Position numbers and translations under genes: made by a program. DNA of 64,000 nucleotides from Mesobacillus maritimus (GTDB lineage: Bacteria > Bacillota > Bacilli > Bacillales > Cytobacillaceae), in contig NZ_JAMBNR010000013.1 in NCBI RefSeq assembly GCF_023715205.1, positions 100,448-164,447 of the forward strand, read 5' to 3'. Shown here piece by piece: positions 1-8,864 of this stretch. The notes under the pieces are model-generated. The model searched no databases and was not told the DNA's origin. It saw only the letters and a program-made list of their open reading frames with translations. Numbering within the stretch: position 1 is the first letter of the stretch; every line of letters begins with the position of its first letter.

Positions 1-177
1 GTTTCTGGTGGATCTATCCTTTACCGTCAACGCGGAACTAAAATCTACCCAGGTGTAAACGTAGGTAGAGGTGGCGACGATACACTATTCGCGAAGGTTG
101 ATGGCGTTGTTAAGTTCGAACGCCTTGGCCGTGACAAGAAACAAGTAAGTGTTTACCCAGTAGCTCAAGAAGCTTAA
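1..177 (+). CDS. rpmA: 50S ribosomal protein L27, 3' part only
   Basis: This frame is open from the window edge to TAA at 175-177 and gives 58 C-terminal residues. It contains [31 protein letters not shown] and [17 protein letters not shown], which are typical of bacterial L27. L27 sits at the peptidyl-transferase centre of the large subunit, and its N-terminus reaches the P-site tRNA; that part lies outside the window. A strong intrinsic terminator follows within 15 bases, so this is the end of the ribosomal protein transcript. The next gene is spo0B, as in B. subtilis. The family assignment is secure; only the start is missing. Confidence 0.97.
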   Translation, partial: VSGGSILYRQRGTKIYPGVNVGRGGDDTLFAKVDGVVKFERLGRDKKQVSVYPVAQEA

Positions 178-189
178 TAGGGAACACTG

Positions 190-226
190 AAAACCCTAGC
201 CTTTTAGGTTAGGGTTTTCTCTTTTT
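190..226 (+). terminator. Rho-independent terminator after rpmA
   Basis: Arms 190-201 (AAAACCCTAGCC) and 207-218 (GGTTAGGGTTTT) form a 12-bp stem with one G-T wobble and a 5-base loop. A CTCTTTTT tract follows. Confidence 0.9.
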
Positions 227-363
227 AATGAGTTAAAATTTCTTCATCTCACAACTTCAATTACATACATCATTTCCTCCGTTCCAATTACAGATGATTT
301 CCCGTCAGGTAAATTTCAAGTCAGGTAAAATGTTTGGGAAGCCTTGGGCATTTGTTTAACTAA

Positions 364-397
364 CATTCAGTGGGGATGGAGAATACCCCACTGAATG
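364..397. repeat. Perfect 12-bp inverted repeat between rpmA and spo0B
   Basis: CATTCAGTGGGG (364-375) and CCCCACTGAATG (386-397) are exact inverted copies around a 10-base loop. A moderately T-rich stretch follows. This could be a second terminator, a transcript-stabilising hairpin or a protein-binding site. The rest of the 178-481 gap holds the rpmA terminator, a short direct repeat (GTCAGGTAAA-like, near 303-330) and a TATACT -10-like hexamer near 440 that could serve spo0B-obg. No gene was seen in it. Confidence 0.6.
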
Positions 398-481
398 AAG
401 TTTCGCTTTATTTTTGCTTACCTTTTCAAGCTTTTTTGATATACTTACAAAAGACAGTTTTCTACGATTAGGAGTATTAGT

Positions 482-1033
482 ATGAAAAAAGAGTGGAATA
501 CCATTGAGGTATTAAAGCATTCGCGTCATGATTGGCTGAATCGAATCCAATTGATTCAAGGGAATTTATCTCTAAACAAAGTGGATCGAGTGAAGGAAAT
601 TATCACTGAGATTATCCATGAGACTAGGCAGGAATCGATGCTTACGAATTTACATCTTCCGGAGTTTGCAGCTTCCCTTTTAACATGTAATTGGAATCAG
701 CATCATTTTCAGCTTGATTATGAAGTGCGTAATGCGCTCAACATCCACCATCTTGATGACCAACTATTGGCAAGTTGGATTAATGAGTTATTTGAGAAAC
801 TCGATGCGACGATTGAACCTTTTCAGGAGAATTATTTATCGGTAAGCATTCAGGCTGGTGAGGAAGAGAGCATTTTCTATTTTGATTTCAGCGGAATACT
901 AACTGATAAGGAATCTCTTCTGGCATTTTTGGAAAGTACGGTAGGTTCAACGATGTCGATTCATGTGACGGCGGTATCTGATGAAGAAGTCTCGTTTGAG
1001 ATTTTTATGATTCCTTCGCATCGGGTAAGATAA
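482..1033 (+). CDS. spo0B: Sporulation initiation phosphotransferase Spo0B
   Basis: Spo0B carries phosphate from Spo0F-P to Spo0A in the cytoplasmic phosphorelay that commits the cell to sporulation. The protein has 183 residues, close to the roughly 190 of B. subtilis Spo0B. Near the N-terminus it has [19 protein letters not shown], the helical-hairpin segment that carries the phosphorylated histidine; His16 here matches His30 of B. subtilis. The rest is the weakly conserved kinase-like C-terminal domain. An ATG follows TAGGAG at a suitable distance. The N-terminus is shorter than in B. subtilis. It lies 47 bases upstream of obg, as in other bacilli, and is probably co-transcribed with it. 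Confidence 0.95.
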   Translation: MKKEWNTIEVLKHSRHDWLNRIQLIQGNLSLNKVDRVKEIITEIIHETRQESMLTNLHLPEFAASLLTCNWNQHHFQLDYEVRNALNIHHLDDQLLASWINELFEKLDATIEPFQENYLSVSIQAGEEESIFYFDFSGILTDKESLLAFLESTVGSTMSIHVTAVSDEEVSFEIFMIPSHRVR

Positions 1034-1080
1034 TACTAAATTCAATAAAATTAACTCAAGACAGGTGGTTATTTAATAAT

Positions 1081-2373
1081 ATGTTTGTCGATCAGGTGAA
1101 AATTTACGTAAAAGGCGGAGACGGTGGTAACGGAATGGTCGCCTTCCGCAGAGAAAAATATGTACCAAATGGTGGACCAGCTGGTGGCGATGGTGGTCGT
1201 GGCGCCAACGTGGTGTTTGAAGTCGAAGAAGGCTTGCGCACGTTAATGGATTTCCGTTATAAGCGCCATTTTAAGGCACCCCGCGGAGAGCATGGGATGT
1301 CGAAAAACCAACATGGTCGCGGTGCTCAAGACATGGTGGTTAAAGTTCCACCGGGAACAGTCGTATCGGATGCTGAAACAGGTGAAGTAATTGCCGACCT
1401 TACCGAACACGGACAACGCGCAATTATTGCCAAAGGTGGCCGTGGCGGACGTGGAAATACTCGTTTTGCAACTCCGGCCAACCCAGCTCCAGAGCTATCT
1501 GAAAATGGGGAACCAGGACAAGAACGCGATGTCGTTCTAGAATTAAAATTACTTGCGGATGTTGGCCTTGTTGGCTTCCCAAGTGTAGGAAAATCAACTT
1601 TATTATCGGTCGTATCAGCAGCCCGTCCGAAAATCGCTGAATATCATTTTACTACCCTTGTTCCAAATCTTGGTATGGTGGAAACCGAAGATAACAGAAG
1701 TTTTGTTATGGCCGATCTCCCAGGTCTGATTGAAGGAGCGCATTCTGGTGTCGGCTTAGGACATCAATTCCTACGACATATTGAACGGACACGTGTCATT
1801 GTTCATGTTATTGATATGGCAGCAGTCGAAGGGCGCGATCCTTATGAAGATTACCTAGTCATTAATAAGGAACTTGAAGAGTATAATTTGCGTTTGACAG
1901 AGCGTCCACAAATCATTGTTGCCAATAAAATGGACATGCCGGAGGCAGCTGAAAATTTAGCTGCTTTTAAAGAAAAATTAACCGAGGATCACCCAGTGTT
2001 CCCAATTTCTGCTTTTACAAGAGAAGGTCTTCGTGATTTACTCTTTGCAATTGCCGATACAATTGAAAAAACACCGGAATTCCCATTAGTGGATGAGGCT
2101 GAAAAAGATAATGGTGAAAATCGTGTCGTTTACCGTCATGAAGAAGACCATGACAAGTTTACGATTACGAGAGAACCAGATGGAACATTTGTGATTGCTG
2201 GTGAAACCATTGAAAAGCTCTTTAAGATGACGAACTTTGCTAGCGAAGAATCAACCCGTAAATTTGCTCGTCAAATGCGTGGCATGGGAATTGATGATGC
2301 CTTACGTGAACGTGGAGCGAAGGATGGCGATACTGTGCGCATCCTGAAATATGAATTCGAATTTGTCGAATAA
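1081..2373 (+). CDS. obg: GTPase Obg (CgtA family)
   Basis: This is an essential GTPase involved in late 50S ribosome assembly and linked to stress and sporulation signalling. The 430 residues show the whole family layout. The glycine-rich Obg fold spans roughly residues 1-158 ([27 protein letters not shown]). The G domain has the Walker A motif GFPSVGKST near residue 165, [12 protein letters not shown] (G3/switch II) and NKMD (G4). A C-terminal OCT domain starts at about residue 345. The ATG start is preceded by AGGTGG. It sits between spo0B and pheB, the usual Bacillus order. Confidence 0.98.
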   Translation: MFVDQVKIYVKGGDGGNGMVAFRREKYVPNGGPAGGDGGRGANVVFEVEEGLRTLMDFRYKRHFKAPRGEHGMSKNQHGRGAQDMVVKVPPGTVVSDAETGEVIADLTEHGQRAIIAKGGRGGRGNTRFATPANPAPELSENGEPGQERDVVLELKLLADVGLVGFPSVGKSTLLSVVSAARPKIAEYHFTTLVPNLGMVETEDNRSFVMADLPGLIEGAHSGVGLGHQFLRHIERTRVIVHVIDMAAVEGRDPYEDYLVINKELEEYNLRLTERPQIIVANKMDMPEAAENLAAFKEKLTEDHPVFPISAFTREGLRDLLFAIADTIEKTPEFPLVDEAEKDNGENRVVYRHEEDHDKFTITREPDGTFVIAGETIEKLFKMTNFASEESTRKFARQMRGMGIDDALRERGAKDGDTVRILKYEFEFVE

Positions 2374-2393
2374 CCTAACCACGGGGTGGAGAA

Positions 2394-2849
2394 ATGAAGC
2401 TTAACCAGACTGATATGAAATTTTATCTAGTTCGCGAAGATGTGCTTCCGGAGGCTATGAAAAAGACATTAGAAGCCAAAGAGATGATTGAACGGGGAAA
2501 AGCCGATTCTGTGTGGGATGCGGTTCAGCGAGTGGATTTGAGTAGAAGTGCTTATTACAAATATCGTGACACCGTCTATCCTTTCCATACGGTTGTAAAA
2601 GAACGAATAATCTCTTTGTTTTTCCATCTTGAAGATCGTTCAGGAACATTATCAGAACTTTTAAGTTTGGTGGCTCAGTCTGGTTGTAACGTCTTGACGA
2701 TACACCAGACGATTCCTCTCCAGGGTCGAGCAAATGTCACACTAAGCTTAAATATTGGTGAAATGTCCGTGGAGATGGATCAACTGCTAGCCAAGCTCCG
2801 CCAATTAGAATTTGTAGAGAAAGTGGAAGTCCTTGGTTCAGGAGCTTAA
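2394..2849 (+). CDS. pheB: ACT domain-containing protein PheB
   Basis: The protein has 151 residues. A short N-terminal region with a helix-turn-helix-like stretch ([21 protein letters not shown]) is followed by an ACT domain at about 70-148 ([36 protein letters not shown]). ACT domains bind small effectors, usually amino acids. It is conserved next to pheA in bacilli, where it was first proposed to act in phenylalanine synthesis or its control; the biochemical role remains unclear. An ATG follows GGGGTGGAG 5 bases upstream. It lies 20 bases after obg and 114 bases before pheA. Confidence 0.9.
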   Translation: MKLNQTDMKFYLVREDVLPEAMKKTLEAKEMIERGKADSVWDAVQRVDLSRSAYYKYRDTVYPFHTVVKERIISLFFHLEDRSGTLSELLSLVAQSGCNVLTIHQTIPLQGRANVTLSLNIGEMSVEMDQLLAKLRQLEFVEKVEVLGSGA

Positions 2850-2963
2850 AATTCTAGGAGCAATCCAAGATTTTAAGTTTTACATAAAAACAATGGTGTA
2901 TTGGTGCGGTGGGATTTTAGTTCCCCTGCACCCTTTTCTATAATAGGGAGTGAGAGAGAGAAA

Positions 2964-3812
2964 ATGAAAATTGGTTATTTAGGGCCAGTGGCCACTTTTA
3001 CAGATTTAGCTGTTCGTAGTTTATTTCCACAGGAAGAATCAATTCCATATGTGACCATTCCTGAATGCATTGATTCGGTGGCCGACGGGGTAAGCGATAT
3101 AGCGGTTGTGCCGATTGAAAATGCGTTGGAGGGATCTGTGAATATCACATTGGATTATTTAATTCACGAAGTACCTTTAAGGATTGTTGGCGAAGCGACA
3201 GCACCGATTCAACAACACTTAATGGTGCATCCAGAAAATCAAAATCGGTGGAAAGAAGCAGAATTGATTTTGAGTCACTCGCATGCTTTGGCCCAATGTC
3301 ACAAGTTCCTTCACCGTGAAATGAAAGGTGTGGCAAGTGAAAGAGTAACAAGTACTGCGGCTGCTGCACAATTTGTGATGGAACATCCTGAACGCAATAT
3401 TGCAGCAATTGCGAACGGACTTGCAGCAGAGGAATATGGCTTGTCGATTGTTCAAGCGAATATTCATGATTATGATCATAATCATACTAGGTTTGTTGTT
3501 TTATCAAAGGAAGAGCGAGTTCTGCCTCATATCGAATTATCAAAAAAAGGCGAAAAAACAACAATTGTAGTTACATTGCCTTCCGATCGCACTGGTGCAC
3601 TTCATCAAGTGTTATCTGCATTCTCTTGGCGTAATCTGAATTTATCGAAAATTGAGTCTAGACCGACAAAAACCGGGCTTGGAAATTACTTCTTTATCAT
3701 TGATATTGAACAGCAAATGGATGAAGTGTTGATCCCGGGGGCAATGGCTGAACTAGAAGCACTCGGCTGTTCCGTAAAAGTATTGGGAAGCTATCCGTCG
3801 TTTAAGTTGTAG
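2964..3812 (+). CDS. pheA: Prephenate dehydratase
   Basis: The enzyme converts prephenate to phenylpyruvate, the committed step of phenylalanine synthesis. From the chosen ATG the protein has 282 residues, close to the 285 of B. subtilis PheA. The catalytic domain begins MKIGYLGPVATFTD and includes VPIENALEGSVN and NHTRFVVLSKE, which holds the conserved TRF motif. A C-terminal ACT domain with KIESRPTKTGLGNYFF is the phenylalanine-sensing ESRP region. The same frame is open 21 codons upstream, but the family N-terminus and the GGGAGTGAG just ahead fix the start at 2964. A long repeat array begins 15 bases past the stop. Confidence 0.96.
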   Translation: MKIGYLGPVATFTDLAVRSLFPQEESIPYVTIPECIDSVADGVSDIAVVPIENALEGSVNITLDYLIHEVPLRIVGEATAPIQQHLMVHPENQNRWKEAELILSHSHALAQCHKFLHREMKGVASERVTSTAAAAQFVMEHPERNIAAIANGLAAEEYGLSIVQANIHDYDHNHTRFVVLSKEERVLPHIELSKKGEKTTIVVTLPSDRTGALHQVLSAFSWRNLNLSKIESRPTKTGLGNYFFIIDIEQQMDEVLIPGAMAELEALGCSVKVLGSYPSFKL

Positions 3813-3826
3813 CAGTAATTGTAAAA

Positions 3827-4450
3827 GAGGGCAGTCCTCGATGCCCGAAGCGTGTGAAAACTTGGGGTGTCGGTAATCGAGAGGCAGTGTCGATGCCCGG
3901 AGCGTGTGAAAAAATGGTGTGCCGGTAACCGAGAGGGAGTCTCGATGCCCGAAGCGTGTGAAAAAATGGTGTGTCGGTAATCGAGAGGCAGTGTCGATGC
4001 CCGGAGCGTGTGAAAACTTGGTGTGCCGGTAATCGAGATGGAGTGTCGGTGCCCGGAGCGTGTGAAAAAATGGCGTAACGGTAACCGAGAGGGAGTGTCG
4101 GTGCCCGAAGCGGAGAAAAAATGGGTGTACCGGTAACCGAGATGGAGTGTCGGTGCCCGGAGCGTGTGAAAAAAAGGGGTACCGGTAACCGAGAGGGAGT
4201 GTCGGTGCCCGAAGCGTGTGAAAAAATGGTGTACCGGTAATCGAGAGGGAGTGTCGGTGCCCGAAGCGGAGAAAAAATGGGTGTACCGGTAATCGAGAGG
4301 GAGTGTCGATGCCCGGAGCGTGTGAAAAAATGGCGTAACGGTAACCGAGAGGGAGTGTCGGTGCCCGAAGTGGTGAAAAAATGGGTGTACCGGTAATCGA
4401 GAGAGTGTGTCGGTGCCAGCGGCAGTGTAAACACCGGTATGACGGTAATC
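3827..4450. repeat. Twelve-unit 52-bp tandem repeat array
   Basis: Twelve head-to-tail units start at 3827, 3879, 3931, 3983, 4035, 4087, 4139, 4191, 4243, 4295, 4347 and 4399, so every unit is exactly 52 bp. A typical unit begins GAGAGGGAGTGTCGGTGCCC, continues with an A-rich GTGAAAAAATGG core and ends ACCGGTAATC or ACCGGTAACC. The first and last units are the most diverged. The minus strand is open in overlapping frames across most of the array (a by-product of a stop-free unit whose length is not a multiple of three). It probably forms the 3' untranslated part of the pheA transcript, because the next terminator is at 4516. The rest of the 3813-4654 gap holds that terminator and nothing else recognisable. 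Confidence 0.95.
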
Positions 4451-4515
4451 GAGAGGCCTCTCCTTGATAAAAACTAAGACGGCAAAAGAATCCGCTCAAA
4501 CATTCAAAACAATAG

Positions 4516-4562
4516 AAAAGACTACCGGTACAAGACCTACTTGTAAAGGTAGTCTTTTTTAA
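4516..4562 (+). terminator. Terminator downstream of pheA and the 52-bp array
   Basis: AAAAGACTACC (4516-4526) pairs with GGTAGTCTTTT (4548-4558) and runs into a T tract. It lies between the convergent pheA and niaR genes. The minus-strand T run is shorter, so it may also serve niaR, less strongly. Confidence 0.85.
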
Positions 4563-4654
4563 TTTTTCACCAGATGTCATCACGAAAACCGTTAAATTAC
4601 AAAAGCTAAGAGTAAGGCACCTAGGGCTTATCCCTTAAAAGCAATCTCAATCCC

Positions 4655-5191
4655 TCACTCTGATATATCAATCAAAAACCCAGCACTTCGCATCGCTTTT
4701 TCTGCTTCATCTAGTGCACGTTCCGTTGGGGCGACGATGGTATGGAGGTGGATGCCTTCGGTTAATTCGGAAAGGTAGCCGGCATTGGTGTTGTGGATTT
4801 TCTCCATAAATTGTTTCACTTCGCGGCGGTTGGACACCATAATCGAAGCGGTTAAATCCCCATATACAGGGTGCTCGATGCGAACATCCTTTACCGTCAC
4901 CCCTTGGTCGACGAGAATATTTAATTCCTCTTCAGTATTTTCAGGAGTATGGTTGCATGCGATTGTCCGTTCGACTTGTACGTTTTGGGAAGCGGCCTGC
5001 ATATAAAGATACCCTTGGCTTGTGGCAATTATGGGTTCATTTTTTGCTTTTAACAGGGTGATGTCACCGACAATTATTTGGCGACTTACATTGGTTTTTG
5101 CTGCTAGCTCAGCACCAGTAATGGGTTGATAGCTGTTTTTTAACATATCTAATAAAAGAGTTCTTCTCTCATCAGCTAACATTTTCTTCAT
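4655..5191 (-). CDS. niaR: NAD biosynthesis transcriptional repressor NiaR
   Basis: NiaR (YrxA) senses nicotinic acid and represses NAD synthesis and niacin uptake genes in Firmicutes. The 178 residues include an N-terminal winged helix at about 5-65 (QPITGAELAAKTNVSRQIIVGDITLLKAKNEPI, too long to be chance similarity) and a C-terminal 3H domain. The three characteristic histidines are visible in RIEHPVYGDL, EKIHNTNAGYL and GIHLHTIVAP. The start ATG at 5191 follows AAGGAGAG on the minus strand. It is transcribed away from the nadBCA operon and lies directly downstream of nadS, matching B. subtilis order. A palindrome fitting its operator lies at 6433-6448. Confidence 0.95.
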   Translation of the reverse strand: MKKMLADERRTLLLDMLKNSYQPITGAELAAKTNVSRQIIVGDITLLKAKNEPIIATSQGYLYMQAASQNVQVERTIACNHTPENTEEELNILVDQGVTVKDVRIEHPVYGDLTASIMVSNRREVKQFMEKIHNTNAGYLSELTEGIHLHTIVAPTERALDEAEKAMRSAGFLIDISE

Positions 5192-5235
5192 GATCGACTC
5201 TCCTTATTTCATGTCCGCTAAAATTGTACCATACC

Positions 5236-6375
5236 TTAGAGCGGAAGTTCAGTGACGACTTCTTGTTGAGCTAGTTTTGCTAAAAGCAGCGCAAGTTCGC
5301 GTACATCTTTCTCTGTCGTTTGCTTCCCGAAAGAAATGCGGAAAAATTCTTTTGCGGATTTTTCTTTTACACCGATTGCTGTCATTGTTTTAGAAGGTTC
5401 AAGCATACCGGTATGGCAAGCTGTCCCCGTGGAAATGGCATAACCATGCCGGTTGCATTCTAGCATAACCCACTGACCTTCAATCCCATGGATTCTCATC
5501 CCAATCATGCCGGGAAGCTGGCCGAGATAAACGGTAATCTGCGCTATTACCTCTTCAAGTTCTTCTAAAAAGGTTTTTCTTAAAAACGTGAACCGGTCCA
5601 TTTCCTCATACAGTGAGGATGCCACTTTTTGAGCAGCCAAAGTCATCGCTAAAATTCCTGGAACATTGACGGTGCCTGGGCGAAATCCTTTTTCATGTGT
5701 GGTGCCTTCAAGGAATGGTTTCCAGGCTACTCTTGGATTTACATAAGCTACTCCTGTCCCTTTTGGCCCGTAAAATTTATGACCTGAAATGGAGAGAGCA
5801 TCTACTGCTTGTGCAACCTCTTGAATAGGGGTTTTTCCAAATGACTGTACGCAATCCGAGTGAAGAAGAACTTGCTGTTGATGACAAAGTGCAGCAAGTT
5901 CGAGAATCGGCTGTAACGTTCCGATTTCAGGATTGGCATGTTGAATGGAGACCAGGATCGTATCATCGCGCAAAACTTGCTTAAAAACAGCAACTTCCAC
6001 TTGCCCTTGGGTATTTAGTGGAAGATAAGTCACCTCATAACCTTCTGTTTCAAGCATCTTCATCACATGAAGAATCGAAGCATGCTCAGCCATGCATGTG
6101 ACGATGTGCTTTCCTTTCTTTAATGGAGCGGATAATAAAGCTCGAATTCCTAATAAATTACTTTCGGATCCTCCCGAGGTAAAAAATATCCCATCGGTTT
6201 CTACATTTAATAACTTGCTAAACTCTTTCCGACAGTTCTCTAAAAAAGTGTTAGCGACATGGCCGACGTCATGAAGGCTTTGGCTATTTCCGTAATAGTC
6301 GGTGGCTGCTTTTACATACAATTCTGCTGCTTCTGTATCAAGTGGACAACTTGCTGCATAATCAAAATATTTCAT
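5236..6375 (-). CDS. nadS: Cysteine desulfurase for NAD biosynthesis (NadS/NifS)
   Basis: This is a pyridoxal-phosphate enzyme of the NifS class that takes sulfur from cysteine. In B. subtilis it supplies the iron-sulfur cluster of quinolinate synthase NadA. The 379 residues contain the PLP-binding lysine in SISGHKFYGPKG and the active-site cysteine in STGTACHTGMLEPSK. A histidine-rich substrate region is near MAEHASILH. The ATG at 6375 follows AGGAGAGAG on the minus strand. It is divergent from nadB, and the 94-base gap holds a NiaR-type palindrome. A second, general-type desulfurase lies at 41487, so the two roles are separate in this genome. Confidence 0.95.
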   Translation of the reverse strand: MKYFDYAASCPLDTEAAELYVKAATDYYGNSQSLHDVGHVANTFLENCRKEFSKLLNVETDGIFFTSGGSESNLLGIRALLSAPLKKGKHIVTCMAEHASILHVMKMLETEGYEVTYLPLNTQGQVEVAVFKQVLRDDTILVSIQHANPEIGTLQPILELAALCHQQQVLLHSDCVQSFGKTPIQEVAQAVDALSISGHKFYGPKGTGVAYVNPRVAWKPFLEGTTHEKGFRPGTVNVPGILAMTLAAQKVASSLYEEMDRFTFLRKTFLEELEEVIAQITVYLGQLPGMIGMRIHGIEGQWVMLECNRHGYAISTGTACHTGMLEPSKTMTAIGVKEKSAKEFFRISFGKQTTEKDVRELALLLAKLAQQEVVTELPL

Positions 6376-6403
6376 TCTCTCTCTCCTAAAATAGAAAAAT
6401 ATC

Positions 6404-6448
6404 TTGTCAATAGTTTAAATCTATGTAAATATAGGTGTCAAGACACCT
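6404..6448. promoter_or_regulatory. Divergent nadS/nadB promoter region with NiaR-type operator
   Basis: AGGTGTC (6433-6439) and GACACCT (6442-6448) form a perfect palindrome around a 2-base centre. As recalled, this matches the published NiaR consensus of Firmicutes. For nadB, TTGTCA (6404-6409) and TAAATA (6426-6431) make a plausible promoter with 16-bp spacing, which puts the operator at the transcription start. On the minus strand a TTGACA lies inside the palindrome and could be the nadS -35. One bound repressor could therefore block both directions. The operator is well supported; the exact promoters are inferred. Confidence 0.75.
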
Positions 6449-6469
6449 GTAAAACAGGAGGGTAACTCA

Positions 6470-8047
6470 ATGACGAAAGCAAATGTGCTAATTGTTGGAA
6501 GTGGTATCGCTGCTTTGCAGTTAGCTGTGACGTTACGAACTGATTTAAATGTGATGGTTCTCACAAAATCATCTCTCATAAAAAGCAATTCACATATGGC
6601 ACAAGGTGGAGTGGCCGCGTCTCTAGGCACAGATGACAGCCCAACTCTTCATTATCAAGATACGGTTGAAGCGGGGAGATATTTTAATGACCCGGCCGCA
6701 GTTCAAGATTTGACTCGGGAAGGGCCAGAAATCATAGAGGAACTAATTAAAGGAGGCTGCCCTTTTGATCGATGTGAAACGGGAGAAATAAAGCTTGGGA
6801 TGGAAGGAGCACACTCTGCTAAACGAATTGTACATAGCGGTGGGGACGCGACCGGAAGAATTCTCATTGAGCATCTAGTTTCACAGCTTGGTCGTAATAT
6901 TTCGGTTCAAGAAAATATGTTTGTTTATGAATTACTGAGGAGTAAAGCTGGACGATGCATCGGTGTAAAAGCCAAACGAACAGATGGAAAAAGTGAAGTT
7001 TTTTATGCAGATCATGTAGTGCTCGCAACAGGCGGCTGCGGTCAGCTTTATACATATACCTCCAATGCCGAAAGTGTAACTGGAGATGGAGTCGCACTAG
7101 CCTATTTAGCGGGAGCAGAGTTGGTTGATATGGAGTTTATCCAGTTTCACCCAACGCTTTTGTATGGGGGCGGAAAAACAAGAGGTCTGATTTCTGAAGC
7201 TGTTCGCGGAGAAGGAGCAAAGTTAGTGACCGCTGAAGGAAAAAGAATTATGGAGGGCGTACATCCTCTAAAAGATTTGGCTCCCCGCCATGTGGTTTCA
7301 CAAAAAATCTATGAATATTTGAAAATGGGGAAACAAGTTTATCTTGATATCACATGTATTACTAATTTTACAGAGCGGTTCCCGACTGTGTCCGCTCTTT
7401 GCCGGCAAGCGGGTGTTGACCTAGAAATAGGCAAACTACCTGTTGCGCCGGGAAGTCATTTTTTAATGGGCGGAGTAAAAACCAATTCTATCGGTCAAAC
7501 AAATATACCCGGATTATATGCGATCGGAGAAGTCGCTTGTACCGGAGTTCACGGGGCCAATCGTTTAGCCAGCAATTCCTTACTTGAGGGAATGGTATAT
7601 GGAAAAAGATTAGGTGCTTGGTTGAACGAACAACCTGTAGAATCACAGATTCCTAGTCCTGTAGGTAGGGACTACGATCAATCAAAGCTATTCCTTTTAC
7701 CTGATAAAACAGTGCTTCAACAAACGATGATGGACCGAGCGGGAATTGTTCGGCATCATGCTTCATTAATGATGCAAAAAAGCTGGCTTGAATCGTTTCA
7801 GGTTGAAGCTTGGCTCGATCGGTCATTGGATGATTGTTCTCCTGAAGAATTAACCAAGGTGTTTATGTTGATTACGGCATGGGTAGTCACGAATGCTGCT
7901 TTATCCCGTACAGAAAGCCGAGGGGGACATTTTCGGTCAGATTATCCGGTCGAAGATGAAAATTGGCAGAATAAACGGATTGCTCATAAAAGAAAAACGA
8001 TAAAGGATGGTCGTCGTGAACAAATTAAAACTGCGCTTACAACTTGA
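6470..8047 (+). CDS. nadB: L-aspartate oxidase
   Basis: This is a flavoenzyme that oxidises L-aspartate to iminoaspartate, the first step of de novo NAD synthesis. The 525 residues start with the FAD-binding dinucleotide fold NVLIVGSGIAALQLA at about residues 4-18. The family motifs SHMAQGGVAASLG, HSGGDATGR and GVHGANRLASNSLLEG follow, and a C-terminal helical domain ends the protein. The ATG follows CAGGAGGG. It overlaps nadC, so the two are translationally linked. Repression by NiaR is likely from the palindrome just upstream. Confidence 0.97.
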   Translation: MTKANVLIVGSGIAALQLAVTLRTDLNVMVLTKSSLIKSNSHMAQGGVAASLGTDDSPTLHYQDTVEAGRYFNDPAAVQDLTREGPEIIEELIKGGCPFDRCETGEIKLGMEGAHSAKRIVHSGGDATGRILIEHLVSQLGRNISVQENMFVYELLRSKAGRCIGVKAKRTDGKSEVFYADHVVLATGGCGQLYTYTSNAESVTGDGVALAYLAGAELVDMEFIQFHPTLLYGGGKTRGLISEAVRGEGAKLVTAEGKRIMEGVHPLKDLAPRHVVSQKIYEYLKMGKQVYLDITCITNFTERFPTVSALCRQAGVDLEIGKLPVAPGSHFLMGGVKTNSIGQTNIPGLYAIGEVACTGVHGANRLASNSLLEGMVYGKRLGAWLNEQPVESQIPSPVGRDYDQSKLFLLPDKTVLQQTMMDRAGIVRHHASLMMQKSWLESFQVEAWLDRSLDDCSPEELTKVFMLITAWVVTNAALSRTESRGGHFRSDYPVEDENWQNKRIAHKRKTIKDGRREQIKTALTT

Positions 8048-8852
8048 ACAGTTTTTTCTAGAAGATATAGGAGAACGCGATGTTTCAAGTGACTTGATTT
8101 TTGGAAAAGCCGGAACAGGAGAGATTGTTTTTATCGCAAAAGCGGATGGAGTGTTTTGTGGAGAAGAAGTAATCAAAACCGGTTTTCCACTTTTAGATGA
8201 AAAAGCCGAGATTGAAATGATGATTTCTGATGGTGATTCTGTGGAAAGAGGCCAAAAGCTTGCGATTGTAAAGGGGAATATTTCTGACCTTTTAAAAGGG
8301 GAACGAGTGGTTTTAAATCTTGTTCAGCGAATGTCTGGAATCGCAACGAAAACGAAGGAAGCCGTAAGTCTGTTGGGTGGAGCACATACGAGAATTTGTG
8401 ATACGCGGAAAACCACACCAGGGCTGCGAATGCTCGAGAAATATGCTGTTACTTGTGGTGGTGGTTACAATCATCGCTACGGTCTATATGATGCAGTCAT
8501 GATTAAAGACAATCATATTAGTTTTGCCGGCAGTATCACAAAAGCGGTGGAAGAAGTCCGCAGCCAGATTGGTCATATGGTTAAAATTGAAGTCGAAACC
8601 GAGACGAGAGAGCAAGTTTTAGAAGCAGTAGCAGCTGGGGTTGACTGTATTATGTTTGATAATCGAACGCCTGAAGAGATGATTGAATTCATTAAACTTG
8701 TACCAAAAAACATCACAACGGAAGCTTCTGGTGGCATTACAATCGAGACGCTGCCAAATTATCGTCATACAGGCGTGGATTATATTTCGCTAGGATTTTT
8801 AACTCATACCGTGAAGGCATTAGATATTAGTGTAAAAGTGAACGTTCAATAA
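8016..8852 (+). CDS. nadC: Nicotinate-nucleotide pyrophosphorylase (carboxylating)
   Basis: Also called quinolinate phosphoribosyltransferase. It joins quinolinate and PRPP to give nicotinate mononucleotide with loss of CO2. The protein has 278 residues from the chosen start. FFLEDIGERDVSSDL is the N-terminal family signature, and ICDTRKTTPGLRMLEKYAV and MIKDNHI carry phosphate- and substrate-binding residues. TEASGGITIETLPNY and GVDYISLGFLTH line the C-terminal barrel. GTG at 8016 is preferred over ATG at 8007 because AAAGGATGG sits about 5 bases before it, whereas the ATG falls inside that site. It overlaps the nadB end by 32 bases. Confidence 0.94.
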   Translation: MNKLKLRLQLEQFFLEDIGERDVSSDLIFGKAGTGEIVFIAKADGVFCGEEVIKTGFPLLDEKAEIEMMISDGDSVERGQKLAIVKGNISDLLKGERVVLNLVQRMSGIATKTKEAVSLLGGAHTRICDTRKTTPGLRMLEKYAVTCGGGYNHRYGLYDAVMIKDNHISFAGSITKAVEEVRSQIGHMVKIEVETETREQVLEAVAAGVDCIMFDNRTPEEMIEFIKLVPKNITTEASGGITIETLPNYRHTGVDYISLGFLTHTVKALDISVKVNVQ

Positions 8853-8864
8853 GGGGGAGAAAAA

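Noticed and set aside
3827..4450. CRISPR array
   Set aside because: The whole 52-bp unit is conserved with no unique spacers, and no cas gene is nearby.
3753..4583. Long minus-strand open frames across the 52-bp array (276 and 210 residues)
   Set aside because: The 52-bp unit lacks stops in several minus-strand frames and 52 is not a multiple of three, so long repetitive frames arise in more than one frame. There is no convincing start site, and the frame also runs into pheA.
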